Notes: a model not told the origin generated them from the sequence alone. A stretch of DNA of 13,581 bases from JARDZI01 sp041639705 (GCA_041639705.1 JBEQBT010000072.1:1-13581); one strand, 5' to 3'; shown: positions 1 to 7,258, numbered from the stretch's first letter. A program made the numbers and translations.

Positions 1-2
1 GT

Positions 3-107
3 CATTAACGTGGTAGGCGATACCTACATCAATTGTGGGAATCCCATATGCCGAAAATAACATGCCGATGTGGGCATCGGCCACTACAGTGCACGTTATT
101 CTTAATG
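3..107 (+). other. GC-richer, hairpin-rich leader upstream of the OPT transporter (unidentified)
   Basis: By hand count 64 of the first 140 bases are G or C, visibly more than in the surrounding AT-rich genes. Bases 3-12 (CATTAACGTG) can pair with 92-95 plus 102-107 (CACG...TTAATG, with a six-base bulge), enclosing small hairpins at 13-17/23-27 (GTAGG/CCTAC), 36-39/43-46 (TGGG/CCCA) and 64-70/75-81 (GCCGATG/CATCGGC, loop TGGG). A competing hairpin pairs 81-88 with 106-113 (CCACTACA/TGTAGTGG). No known riboswitch consensus was recognised and there is no U-tract terminator, so this may be a structured leader RNA or part of a dispersed repeat. The left edge is cut by the window. Confidence 0.35.
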
Positions 108-133
108 TAGTGGTGAACACTGTTCACAACTAC
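107..133. promoter_or_regulatory. Near-perfect 27-base palindrome upstream of the OPT gene (possible operator)
   Basis: The palindrome is centred on base 120. Its inner core GTGAACAcTGTTCAC is perfect, and the outer arms GTAGT/ACTAC pair as well; only 112/128 mismatch. It lies 45 bases before the start codon of the transporter. A dyad of this shape is typical of a dimeric repressor site, but the same sequence also belongs to an inverted repeat shared with the end of the window, so a repeat-element origin is equally possible. No regulator gene lies beside it. Confidence 0.4.
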
Positions 134-150
134 GACGCATAACCATACAA
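125..150 (+). repeat. Inverted-repeat arm, left copy (partner at 13556-13581)
   Basis: This segment, with core ACTACGACGCATA at 129-141, matches the reverse complement of the last 26 bases of the window at 22 of 26 positions, including 13 consecutive identical bases. It overlaps the right half of the palindrome at 107-133. The partner is truncated by the window edge and would be expected to continue into the rest of the palindrome. Confidence 0.55.
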
Positions 151-178
151 TTATGTTATAGCAAAGGAGGATATATAC

Positions 179-2101
179 ATGTCAGAAAAGAGAGGACTTT
201 CCCATTCTGCCTATGGAGGAATTCATGGGGATGATTATATTCCATATATACCTGCAAGTGAAGTAATGCCTGAAGCAACGGCAGTATCAATAATATTAGG
301 TATTTTACTTGCAATACTTTTTGGTGCAGCTAATACATATTTAGGTTTGAGGGTTGGTTTAACAATTTCAGCCTCAATCCCAGCTGCAATTTTAGCCACA
401 GGGTTATTAAGGGGTATTTTCAGACGAAATAATATACTGGAAGCGAATATGATTCAATCAATTGCAGCAATGGGTGAATCTATTGCTGGTGGTTTGATTT
501 TTACATTGCCTGCAATTATAATCTGGGGAATGGATTTAAAAATTTCAACAATCATAGTAGTAACACTTCTTGGAGGACTTTTAGGAGTTGCATTCATAGT
601 CCCATTAAGAAGATATCTTATAGTTGAGGAGCATGGATCACTAGTTTATCCCGAAGGAATGGCAGCTGCTGAAGTTTTAGTTACAGGCAGTACTGGAGGT
701 ACAGGATTTAAAACCGTTTTAACAGGTATATTTGGAGGAAGCTTGTTTAAACTTTTCTCTGGTGGCTTTGGGTTCTGGCTTGAGGAACCTCAATGGACAA
801 TAGCACCGATGCAGAACACAGTATTTGGAATAAACACACTTTCCTCACTGCTTGGTGTCGGCTATATTGTTGGTATTGAAGCATCCTTGTATATGTTTGC
901 TGGAGCATTGGTTGCATGGCTAGGTTTAATTCCACTGATTAAATATTTTGGATCGGAATTAACCGCTCCACTATTTCCATCAACAAAATTAATTGTGGAA
1001 ATGACTGCTACAGAAATATGGAGTAAATATATTAGATATGTAGGCGCAGGTGCAGTTGCAACAGGCGGCTTTATAAGCCTTGGAAGATCATTGCCAACGA
1101 TTATCAAATCCTTTAATTCAGCAGTATCTGGCATGGGGTCAAAGGGTGGAGCAGCGAAGAGAACTGAAACAGATATCCCAATGACATGGGTTATTGGTGC
1201 TTCAATACTTGTTTTCCTACTTTCATGGTTCTTACCATGGACTAGGTTTGGTTTAGTTGGAAGCTTGCTATTAGTATTTTTCGCTTTCTTTTTTGCAGTG
1301 GTTTCTGCAAGAATAGTTGGGATAATAGGAGTTTCAAATAATCCTGTTTCCGGAATGACAATTGCAACACTATTATTTATTACGTCTATATTAAGACTAA
1401 TAGGGTATGTTGGTGATAGGGGAATGATAGTTGCCATATTAGTGGGTGGAACAGTATGCGTTGCCATATCAGTGGCAGGTGGAGCAGGTCAAAATATGAA
1501 AACCACATTTATTGTTGGAGGTACACCAAGACACATTGAGGTTGGTATGTATCTTGGTATAATGGGTGCTTCTACATTTGTAGGTTATGTTATACTTATG
1601 CTTCATAGAACATATGTTATGGGCTCAACTGCAATTCCAGCACCACAAGCAACACTTATGTCAATGGTGGTGAAAGGAGTTATGACAGGTGAACTTCCAT
1701 GGGCATTAGTTTTCATCGGAGCTATATTTGGTATTATGGTTGCACTATTAGGTGTATCTATTCTTCCATTTGCATTGGGACTTTACCTTCCAATTCATTT
1801 GAGTTCAGGTATATTAGTTGGTGGAATTGTAAGAGTTCTGGTGGATAAAAAATTTAATAAGAAAGAAGAATTGCTTAAAAAACAAACTGAAAAGGGAATT
1901 TTACTATCTTCTGGACTGGTAGCAGGTGATGCACTTACAGGTATAGTCATTGCAATATTTGCAGCAGTAAATATTCCAATAAACTTTGGGGCGAAAATTT
2001 TGCCTGGTATTACGGGTAATTCCTGGTCAGCTGCGATTATATACTTCATACTTGCACTGGTTGTCTACAATTACACTGTAAAAACTGATAAAATAACATA
2101 A
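179..2101 (+). CDS. OPT family oligopeptide transporter
   Basis: A 640-residue polytopic membrane protein predicted to import small peptides (or, in some family members, metal chelates) across the cytoplasmic membrane. The family signature is clear: an N-terminal segment GAANTYLGLRVGLTISASIP at residues 49-68, the NMIQSIAAMGES...FTLPA stretch near 90-111, and LVYPEGMAAAEVL near 155-167, followed by many hydrophobic segments to the C terminus. Length fits the bacterial OPT subgroup. The ATG is chosen because AAAGGAGG at 163-170 sits eight bases upstream. The gene stands alone: its leader carries the palindrome and hairpins described separately, and the next gene is 256 bases away with no clear U-tailed terminator between. 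Family assignment is secure; the substrate is not determinable, though peptide uptake fits with the amino-acid catabolic genes downstream. Confidence 0.93.
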   Translation: MSEKRGLSHSAYGGIHGDDYIPYIPASEVMPEATAVSIILGILLAILFGAANTYLGLRVGLTISASIPAAILATGLLRGIFRRNNILEANMIQSIAAMGESIAGGLIFTLPAIIIWGMDLKISTIIVVTLLGGLLGVAFIVPLRRYLIVEEHGSLVYPEGMAAAEVLVTGSTGGTGFKTVLTGIFGGSLFKLFSGGFGFWLEEPQWTIAPMQNTVFGINTLSSLLGVGYIVGIEASLYMFAGALVAWLGLIPLIKYFGSELTAPLFPSTKLIVEMTATEIWSKYIRYVGAGAVATGGFISLGRSLPTIIKSFNSAVSGMGSKGGAAKRTETDIPMTWVIGASILVFLLSWFLPWTRFGLVGSLLLVFFAFFFAVVSARIVGIIGVSNNPVSGMTIATLLFITSILRLIGYVGDRGMIVAILVGGTVCVAISVAGGAGQNMKTTFIVGGTPRHIEVGMYLGIMGASTFVGYVILMLHRTYVMGSTAIPAPQATLMSMVVKGVMTGELPWALVFIGAIFGIMVALLGVSILPFALGLYLPIHLSSGILVGGIVRVLVDKKFNKKEELLKKQTEKGILLSSGLVAGDALTGIVIAIFAAVNIPINFGAKILPGITGNSWSAAIIYFILALVVYNYTVKTDKIT

Positions 2102-2140
2102 CTAAATGTAATGTATTAAAGATTTAACATCAGATCCTAT

Positions 2141-2207
2141 GTCATCCTGAACGGTAGTGAAGGATATTTTCCTAAAGTACATATAAGCTCCTTCACTGCG
2201 TTAGAAT
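2141..2207. repeat. Dispersed palindromic repeat, copy 1 (degenerate)
   Basis: The left arm at 2141-2165 begins GTCATCCTGAACG and carries one extra G relative to the other copies. The right arm (CCTTCACTGCGTT at 2190-2202) breaks down after GTT, where the intact copies continue CAGGATGAC. This looks like a decaying copy of the hairpin repeat found intact at 2250-2320 and 2758-2829. Confidence 0.75.
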
Positions 2208-2249
2208 TTCCACGCGTACCCGCACCATGATAAATCAAAGTCAGGCACT

Positions 2250-2320
2250 GTCATCCTGAGCGAAGCGAAGGATCTTCCCCTATGATGCCTATTATGATCC
2301 TTCGCTACGCTCAGGATGAC
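2250..2320. repeat. Dispersed palindromic repeat, copy 2 (intact hairpin)
   Basis: Arms at 2250-2274 and 2296-2320 pair at 24 of 25 positions, leaving a 21-base loop. It carries the GC-rich variant of the stem (GAGCGAAGCGAAGG on the left), whereas copy 3 carries AT pairs at two of the same stem positions. Together with copy 1 it fills most of the 256-base gap between the transporter and the PqqD-like gene; the remainder (2208-2249) shows nothing recognisable. There is no U-tract, so it is not a typical terminator. Confidence 0.85.
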
Positions 2321-2357
2321 AGAGAAGAGCCTTCACTACAATGTTTGAGGTGATAAT

Positions 2358-2708
2358 ATGAAAAAAACAAATTCCGATAATGTATTATTATTTATACCTA
2401 AAAAGAAACATGAAACATGGGAGGTTAAGAATCATAATGTATATTTAATTTTTTATCATAATAGAATAATGGAGAGGTTTTCTAGATGGCTAGTTAAAAA
2501 ACCAACTGTTACAGATGTAAAACTAGATGAGATAGGTTCTTGTGTGTGGAAGCTTATAGATGGAAAAAAGAATATATATGAGTTAGGTGAGAATTTAAAA
2601 TTACAGTATGGAGAAAAATGTGAGCCGATTTATAATCGACTTATAATGTATTTAAGATATCTGAATAGAATGGGTTGGATAGTATTTGAAAGGGGATGTC
2701 AAAAATAG
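2358..2708 (+). CDS. PqqD family protein (orphan RiPP-recognition-element-like)
   Basis: A 116-residue soluble protein. Residues about 52-112 fit the PqqD fold: KLDEIGSCVWKLIDGKKNIYEL (residues 55-76 by position) followed by a helix with LKLQYGE and a final YLRYLNRMGWI strand-turn region, as expected for a small winged-helix peptide-binding domain. PqqD-like domains bind leader peptides and hand them to radical-SAM or other modification enzymes, but no peptide precursor, radical-SAM protein or transporter of such a system adjoins it here. Residues 1-50 are basic and not recognised. The ATG is preceded by GAGGTGAT at 2347-2354. The gene is monocistronic, closed by a terminator overlapping its stop codon. 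The fold call is good; its partner and role are unknown. Confidence 0.8.
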   Translation: MKKTNSDNVLLFIPKKKHETWEVKNHNVYLIFYHNRIMERFSRWLVKKPTVTDVKLDEIGSCVWKLIDGKKNIYELGENLKLQYGEKCEPIYNRLIMYLRYLNRMGWIVFERGCQK

Positions 2709-2732
2709 CTGCTTGTGTGCAGCTATTTTTTA
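2701..2732 (+). terminator. Rho-independent terminator of the PqqD-like gene
   Basis: A perfect inverted repeat AAAAATAGCTGC / GCAGCTATTTTT (2701-2712 / 2719-2730) with loop TTGTGT ends in a run of T. It overlaps the TAG stop codon of the preceding gene, so it terminates immediately at the gene end. Confidence 0.9.
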
Positions 2733-2757
2733 TAAACTTTTGTTCTATCATTGAAAA

Positions 2758-2829
2758 AGTCATCCTGAACGTAGTGAAGGATCTTATGTGCAATCTGAGC
2801 AAAGATCCTTCACTGCGTTCAGGATGACT
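2758..2829. repeat. Dispersed palindromic repeat, copy 3 (intact, longest stem)
   Basis: Arms 2758-2785 and 2802-2829 pair over 28 positions with a single G/T wobble, around a 16-base loop. The stem carries the AT variant (GAACGTAGTGAAGG). It lies between the terminator of the PqqD-like gene and the permease gene. The rest of the 248-base gap (2830-2956) is AT-rich and holds only the ribosome binding site of the next gene and no promoter that I can name with confidence. Confidence 0.87.
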
Positions 2830-2956
2830 CAGTATTGTCTTTATTGTAATAGCGATACAAGCTGTAAAACACATTTTTTGATGTTCAATATTTCTAATAT
2901 CAAAACTATGTTCATTGTGATAAACTAGAATAGTATTTTGTTAGGCAGGTGATAAT

Positions 2957-3718
2957 GTGATAATAACTATTGTCTTATTATGTATTGCTGGTTTTGCAGC
3001 TGCATTCGTTGATTCAATTGCTGGAGGTGGAGGACTTATAAGTCTGCCAGCATTCATTGCGGCAGGAATTCCAATGCACTTTGCATTAGGAACTAATAAG
3101 TTTTCAGCTACAGCAGCAGCCTTTACAAGTTCAATTAAATATACGAAATCTGGAAAGGTAAATTTTAAGTTATTAAGATATGTACTTCCATTTACATTTA
3201 TAGGAGCAGCATTAGGAGTGAAGGCAGCACTTATGCTAGATTCTAAATACTTAAAACCCCTTGTACTAGTTTTAGTCTTAGCAGTTGGTATATACAGCTT
3301 ATTTTCTAAAACCATAGGTCAGGAGGATAAGTTTAAAGAGCTTACTAATAAAAGTATTTCTTTAGGAGTAATTCTTGCATTTCTAATTGGATTTTATGAT
3401 GGTTTTTTTGGTCCAGGGACAGGCACATTTTTAATATTCGGACTTATTAGCATTTTTGGATTTAACTTTATAAATGCTGGAGGAAATGCCAGGGTAATGA
3501 ATTTTGTAAGCAATCTGACAGCACTTATCCTTTTTGCAGTACAAGGGAAAATTGATTATCTGTATGGAATACCTGTAGCTATTGCTATGATTTTTGGGGC
3601 AAGATTAGGTACTGTATTCGCATTGAAGAAGGGTTCCAAGTCTATAAAACCTATATTTATAACCATGTCCCTAGCTGTTGCATTTAAGTTGCTTTTTGAT
3701 CTAGCAGGTGGTAAATAA
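2957..3718 (+). CDS. TauE/SafE family sulfite/anion exporter-like permease
   Basis: A 253-residue integral membrane protein of the TauE/SafE (DUF81) family, whose members are implicated in export or uptake of sulfite, sulfoacetate and other organosulfur anions. The N-terminal half shows the family hallmark FVDSIAGGGGLISLPAF (residues about 17-33), followed by GTNKFSATAAAFTSS, and the second half-repeat carries DGFFGPGTGTFLIFG and GGNARVMNFVSNLTAL; the two halves form the expected internal duplication. About eight hydrophobic segments are visible. The start is GTG with an AGGCAGGTGAT ribosome binding site just upstream; the in-phase-looking ATG two bases earlier runs straight into TGA. It is followed at close range by a protease gene that has its own promoter. 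Substrate unknown. Confidence 0.9.
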   Translation: MIITIVLLCIAGFAAAFVDSIAGGGGLISLPAFIAAGIPMHFALGTNKFSATAAAFTSSIKYTKSGKVNFKLLRYVLPFTFIGAALGVKAALMLDSKYLKPLVLVLVLAVGIYSLFSKTIGQEDKFKELTNKSISLGVILAFLIGFYDGFFGPGTGTFLIFGLISIFGFNFINAGGNARVMNFVSNLTALILFAVQGKIDYLYGIPVAIAMIFGARLGTVFALKKGSKSIKPIFITMSLAVAFKLLFDLAGGK

Positions 3719-3731
3719 GTATGGTGGATTG

Positions 3732-3740
3732 TGGTATAAT
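3732..3740 (+). promoter_or_regulatory. Extended -10 promoter for the S41 protease gene
   Basis: TGGTATAAT is a perfect TGnTATAAT extended -10 element, 38 bases ahead of the TTG start codon. No good -35 box sits at the usual distance, which extended -10 promoters do not require. It lies just past the stop codon of the permease gene. Confidence 0.55.
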
Positions 3741-3778
3741 ATTAAATATAGAAAATTCAATGTTAAGGGGATGGTACG

Positions 3779-5398
3779 TTGAAGTTTAATAAAAGATGGG
3801 CGAAGTTTTCTGCAAGTTTTTTGACACTAATGCTTGTATTTAATTTGCTTATAATCAATACAAATGCATCTACAACAGATTTAACCCTAAATAAAATAAA
3901 ACAGATAATTAGAGAAGATTATATAGAAGATGTACCGGACAAGGTATTTGAGGCAAAAAGCATTGAGGATTTTGTTAAGCAATTGGGTGACCCCTATACG
4001 AAATATTTTTCAGCTAAGGAGTACACAGCTTTTACGAATCAAATAGACATGAAATTCGTGGGAATTGGAATTCGTCTTGAAATGGTAACTGAGGGGATAA
4101 AAGTAGTTTCATTGATTGAAGGATCTCCTGCTGAAGAAATGGGTATAAAACCTGAAGATATAATTATTTCAGCTAATGGAACCTCACTTGCAGGACTTAC
4201 AAATGAAGAGGCTGTTAATTTAGTTATGGGAGAGGAAGGTACTGTTGTAAAACTTAAGGTTAAACGTGGAGTAAATATATTAAATATTGATATTGTAAGA
4301 AAAGAAATTCAAACTCCAACTGTAACTGGAAGTTTGATAAATGATCACATTGGTTATATACAATTAGAATCCTTTGGAACTGAAACACCTAAGGATTTTA
4401 GTAATGTTTTGCAAGATTTAGAAGTTCAAAACGTAGACAGCTATGTTGTTGACATTAGAAATAATCCAGGTGGATATATGAATGCTGCACTTGATATTGC
4501 AGGCTATTTCATTGGAAAACAGACTACAATGGTAGTGGAGGATAAAAGTAAAAATAAAGATAGTTTGGAAGCATTTAAGCATGATGAATTAATTAATAAA
4601 CCAGTTGTTTTTTTGATTAACGAATATAGTGCAAGTGCTTCAGAAATATTAGCAGCAGCTGTTAAGGATTATGATAAGGCTTATTTTATAGGGACAAATT
4701 CCTATGGTAAGGGAGTTGCACAGAGTTTATATGAGTTTACAGATGGAAGTGCACTAAAAACTACAACTTTAAGATTTCTTTCACCACTTGGTAAAGTTAT
4801 AAATAAGGTCGGAATCTCTCCAAACTTAGAAATTAAGGATATGGACCCACTAGTAGCAGCAGAATTGCTCCTTGGAAATTCAAAAAATACATTAACAAAT
4901 GGGAGATACATAAGCGTAAAATTAGATGACAAGAATTTTGCAATTAATTTAAATGATATTAGCAATGAGGAATACTGGAAAGCATATAAGCATATAATCA
5001 GCAAATCATCCCTAGTATCATTGATAAATAACAATGTTAAGAAAATTGTTGTTCCTGAAATCAAACTAACTTCTCCAGTTATACAGTACAAAGCAGGTGA
5101 TAGGGTAGCTTTTAAGCTTAACACACCAAACTATGGTGGAAGAGTGCAGTACAGAGTTATGTTGTGGGATGATTCAACAAAAGCCTATCGTGATTTATGG
5201 AGTACAGGAGATAGATATTATACAGGATGGAAGCCCTATGGCAATGAAACATTTACAGTAGGTTTCCCTATTTCAAAAGCAGGTAATTATAGATTGAAGG
5301 TTTTTGTAAAGCGCGCTGGACTTGAAAATAGCAAAACAGCACTTACAGGCATGAACAGTGACAGTTACCTTGGAGAAATACCATTCACTGTTGAATAA
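3779..5398 (+). CDS. Exported S41 family C-terminal processing protease with PDZ and extra C-terminal domain
   Basis: A 539-residue secreted or membrane-anchored serine protease of the CtpA/CtpB type. Residues 1-31 form a signal sequence (basic start, hydrophobic 12-27, NTNAS near the cleavage region). A PDZ domain spans about 88-170 (FVGIGIRL, GSPAEEMGIKPEDIIISANG). The S41 catalytic domain follows: NEYSASASEI places the nucleophile at Ser286, GTNSYGKG gives Lys311, and Gln315 lies four residues on, matching the Ser/Lys/Gln spacing of CtpB-type enzymes. Residues about 430-539 form an additional beta-rich region with repeated aromatic residues (VQYRVMLWDD, YYTGWKPYG, YRLKVFVKRAG), resembling the triple-tyrosine-type modules of clostridial surface proteins. 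The start is TTG, placed by AAGGGG at 3765-3770; an ATG at 3771 reads into a stop. Target protein unknown. Confidence 0.92.
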   Translation: MKFNKRWAKFSASFLTLMLVFNLLIINTNASTTDLTLNKIKQIIREDYIEDVPDKVFEAKSIEDFVKQLGDPYTKYFSAKEYTAFTNQIDMKFVGIGIRLEMVTEGIKVVSLIEGSPAEEMGIKPEDIIISANGTSLAGLTNEEAVNLVMGEEGTVVKLKVKRGVNILNIDIVRKEIQTPTVTGSLINDHIGYIQLESFGTETPKDFSNVLQDLEVQNVDSYVVDIRNNPGGYMNAALDIAGYFIGKQTTMVVEDKSKNKDSLEAFKHDELINKPVVFLINEYSASASEILAAAVKDYDKAYFIGTNSYGKGVAQSLYEFTDGSALKTTTLRFLSPLGKVINKVGISPNLEIKDMDPLVAAELLLGNSKNTLTNGRYISVKLDDKNFAINLNDISNEEYWKAYKHIISKSSLVSLINNNVKKIVVPEIKLTSPVIQYKAGDRVAFKLNTPNYGGRVQYRVMLWDDSTKAYRDLWSTGDRYYTGWKPYGNETFTVGFPISKAGNYRLKVFVKRAGLENSKTALTGMNSDSYLGEIPFTVE

Positions 5399-5412
5399 GT
5401 TACTAAAATAAT

Positions 5413-5450
5413 AAAAATCAGGGTAGAACAATTTCTACTCTGATTTTTTT
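5413..5450 (+). terminator. Rho-independent terminator after the S41 protease gene
   Basis: A long stem, 5413-5428 against 5433-5448 with loop CAAT and a single G/T wobble, runs into a tract of seven T. It cleanly separates the protease gene from the hut gene cluster. Confidence 0.92.
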
Positions 5451-5549
5451 ACTTGGCTGATTAAGAATAGTGTTGAATGTAGTGCTTTACCATGCTAATT
5501 TGTAAAAAATATTCAGACAACTTACTCCCTATAAAGATAAAATATTAAG

Positions 5550-5558
5550 TGCTATAAT
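5550..5558 (+). promoter_or_regulatory. Extended -10 promoter for hutH and the downstream cluster
   Basis: TGCTATAAT is a perfect TGnTATAAT element, 56 bases ahead of the hutH start codon and downstream of the strong terminator at 5413-5450. No convincing -35 box was seen around 5529-5536. The short leader that would follow (about 5565-5614) shows no HutP-type NAG repeats and no terminator/antiterminator pair. Confidence 0.55.
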
Positions 5559-5614
5559 TGAAATTGTGAAAATGTATAGAAGGTTATCAAATAATTTGTA
5601 CAGGGGGAAATCTA

Positions 5615-7141
5615 ATGAATAGAATTTCTATTGATGGTAATAGTTTAACAATTGATGACATAGTTAATGTTGCAAGGAATTGGTATACTGTTGAATTAGA
5701 TTGTGAAGCAGAGCAGAGAATTATAAAGGCTAGAGAATTGGTAGATAGATTTGTAAGTGAAGAAAGAATAGAATACGGAATAACAACTGGGTTTGGTAAA
5801 TTTTCAGATGTTGTGATTTCTAAAGAGGATACAAAAAAACTTCAAAGGAATCTTATAATATCCCATGCTTGTGGGGTAGGTGAGCCACTGGATGAAGAAA
5901 TAGTTAGAGCTATAATACTTCTGAGGGCAAATGCACTTTCTATTGGGTATTCTGGTGCGAGAGTTTCAACTGTAAAGACTCTTATTGAAATGCTAAACAA
6001 AGGTGTTACTCCGGTTATATATGAAAAGGGTTCTCTTGGAGCAAGTGGAGATCTTGCCCCACTATCACATATGGTGTTAGTTATGATTGGTGAGGGGGAA
6101 GCATATTATAAAGGAGTAAGATTAAGAGGAAAAGATGCAATGGAGAAGGCTGGTATAGAAATCGTTGAATTGGTTGAAAAAGAAGGGCTTGCACTAATAA
6201 ATGGGACACAGGTTATGACAGCAATTGGAGCACTTGCAGTATATGATGCAATTAACTTAAGCAGGTGTGCAGATATTATCTCTTCTATGACTGTTGAAGG
6301 ATTAAGAGGGATAACTGATGCTTATTACACAAAAGTTCATGAGGCAAGACCACAGGTTGGACAAATAAAATGTGCTGAAAATCTATTAAGATTGTTAAAT
6401 AACAGCACACTAACAACAAGGCAAGGAGAGCTTAGGGTTCAGGATGCATATTCATTAAGATGCATTCCGCAAATTCACGGAGCTAGTAAGGATGCAATTA
6501 ATTATGTTAAAGGGATTATTAATATTGAGATAAACTCAGCAACTGATAATCCATTAATTTTCGTAGATGAGGAAAGAGTTATATCCGGGGGAAACTTTCA
6601 TGGGCAGCCTTTAGCACTTGCTATGGATTTTTTAGGAATTGCACTTTCAGAGCTTGCAAATGTATCTGAAAGAAGAATTGAGAGACTAGTTAACTATCAA
6701 CTAAATGATCTTCCACCTTTCCTAACAAGAAAGGGTGGGCTTAATTCAGGATTTATGATAGCACAATATTCTGCAGCAGCACTAGTATCAGAGAACAAGA
6801 TATTAGCTCATCCAGCATCAGTAGATTCAATACCTTCCTCTGCAAATCAGGAGGATCATGTTAGTATGGGTACAATTGCAGCAAGGAAGGCAAGAAGTAT
6901 TTTATACAACGTTACTAAAGTTCTTGGTATCGAGTATCTTGCATCCTGTCAGGCAATATATTTAAGAGAAGAAGGAAAACTTGGAGATGGAACACAACCT
7001 GCATATGATTTAATGAGGAAGCATGTGGAACCCTTTGAGGATGATAGAATAATGTATATTGAAATTAACAAGTCAAGTAAATTAGTTTCAACAGGAGAGC
7101 TATATAAGGTTGTATGTGAAAAGGTTGGAGAGCTAAAATAA
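5615..7141 (+). CDS. hutH: Histidine ammonia-lyase
   Basis: A 508-residue cytoplasmic enzyme that deaminates L-histidine to trans-urocanate and ammonia, the first step of histidine degradation. The Ala143-Ser144-Gly145 triad in GSLGASGDLAPLSH forms the autocatalytic MIO cofactor, at the same position as in characterised HutH proteins. Tyr54 in YGITTGFG is the conserved catalytic tyrosine. The central NSATDNPL motif (residues about 307-314) and the later QEDHVSMG motif are also intact, and the length is the family norm, so it should be active. Phenylalanine/tyrosine ammonia-lyases share the MIO fold, but hutI and the formimino genes alongside settle on histidine. The ATG has AGGGGG at 5602-5607. 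It is the first gene after the promoter at 5550; a 147-base gap containing a palindromic repeat separates it from ftcD. Confidence 0.96.
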   Translation: MNRISIDGNSLTIDDIVNVARNWYTVELDCEAEQRIIKARELVDRFVSEERIEYGITTGFGKFSDVVISKEDTKKLQRNLIISHACGVGEPLDEEIVRAIILLRANALSIGYSGARVSTVKTLIEMLNKGVTPVIYEKGSLGASGDLAPLSHMVLVMIGEGEAYYKGVRLRGKDAMEKAGIEIVELVEKEGLALINGTQVMTAIGALAVYDAINLSRCADIISSMTVEGLRGITDAYYTKVHEARPQVGQIKCAENLLRLLNNSTLTTRQGELRVQDAYSLRCIPQIHGASKDAINYVKGIINIEINSATDNPLIFVDEERVISGGNFHGQPLALAMDFLGIALSELANVSERRIERLVNYQLNDLPPFLTRKGGLNSGFMIAQYSAAALVSENKILAHPASVDSIPSSANQEDHVSMGTIAARKARSILYNVTKVLGIEYLASCQAIYLREEGKLGDGTQPAYDLMRKHVEPFEDDRIMYIEINKSSKLVSTGELYKVVCEKVGELK

Positions 7142-7190
7142 AGTCCAGTGGTTGTCATCTTTGAAATGTTATTCTCTTATTGTCGCCCAG

Positions 7191-7258
7191 GTCATCCTGA
7201 GCGTAGGGTCGGATCTTAATGCGACCTTGGGAAGATCCTTCACTACGTTCAGGATGAC
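7191..7258. repeat. Dispersed palindromic repeat, copy 4 (inside the hut cluster)
   Basis: Arms 7191-7217 and 7232-7258 form the same hairpin as copies 2 and 3, but the left arm is diverged in its middle (GTAGGGTCGG where the other copies have GTAGTGAAGG), leaving several unpaired positions. It sits in the gap between hutH and ftcD without interrupting either gene. The transcript of the cluster would carry this stem-loop. No U-tract follows. Confidence 0.85.

Noticed and set aside
862..1467. Minus-strand open frame of about 201 codons inside the OPT gene
   Set aside because: It lies wholly antisense to a well-conserved transporter, shows no recognisable domain and has the composition of a complementary shadow.
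2250..2320. Terminator for the OPT gene
   Set aside because: The hairpin is strong but belongs to a dispersed repeat family and is not followed by a T tract.
2141..2829. CRISPR array
   Set aside because: The repeat copies are palindromic, irregularly spaced and separated by a gene, with no regular spacers and no cas genes.
5451..5614. HutP-type or other attenuator in the hutH leader
   Set aside because: No NAG-repeat clusters and no terminator/antiterminator pair are visible between the promoter and the start codon.
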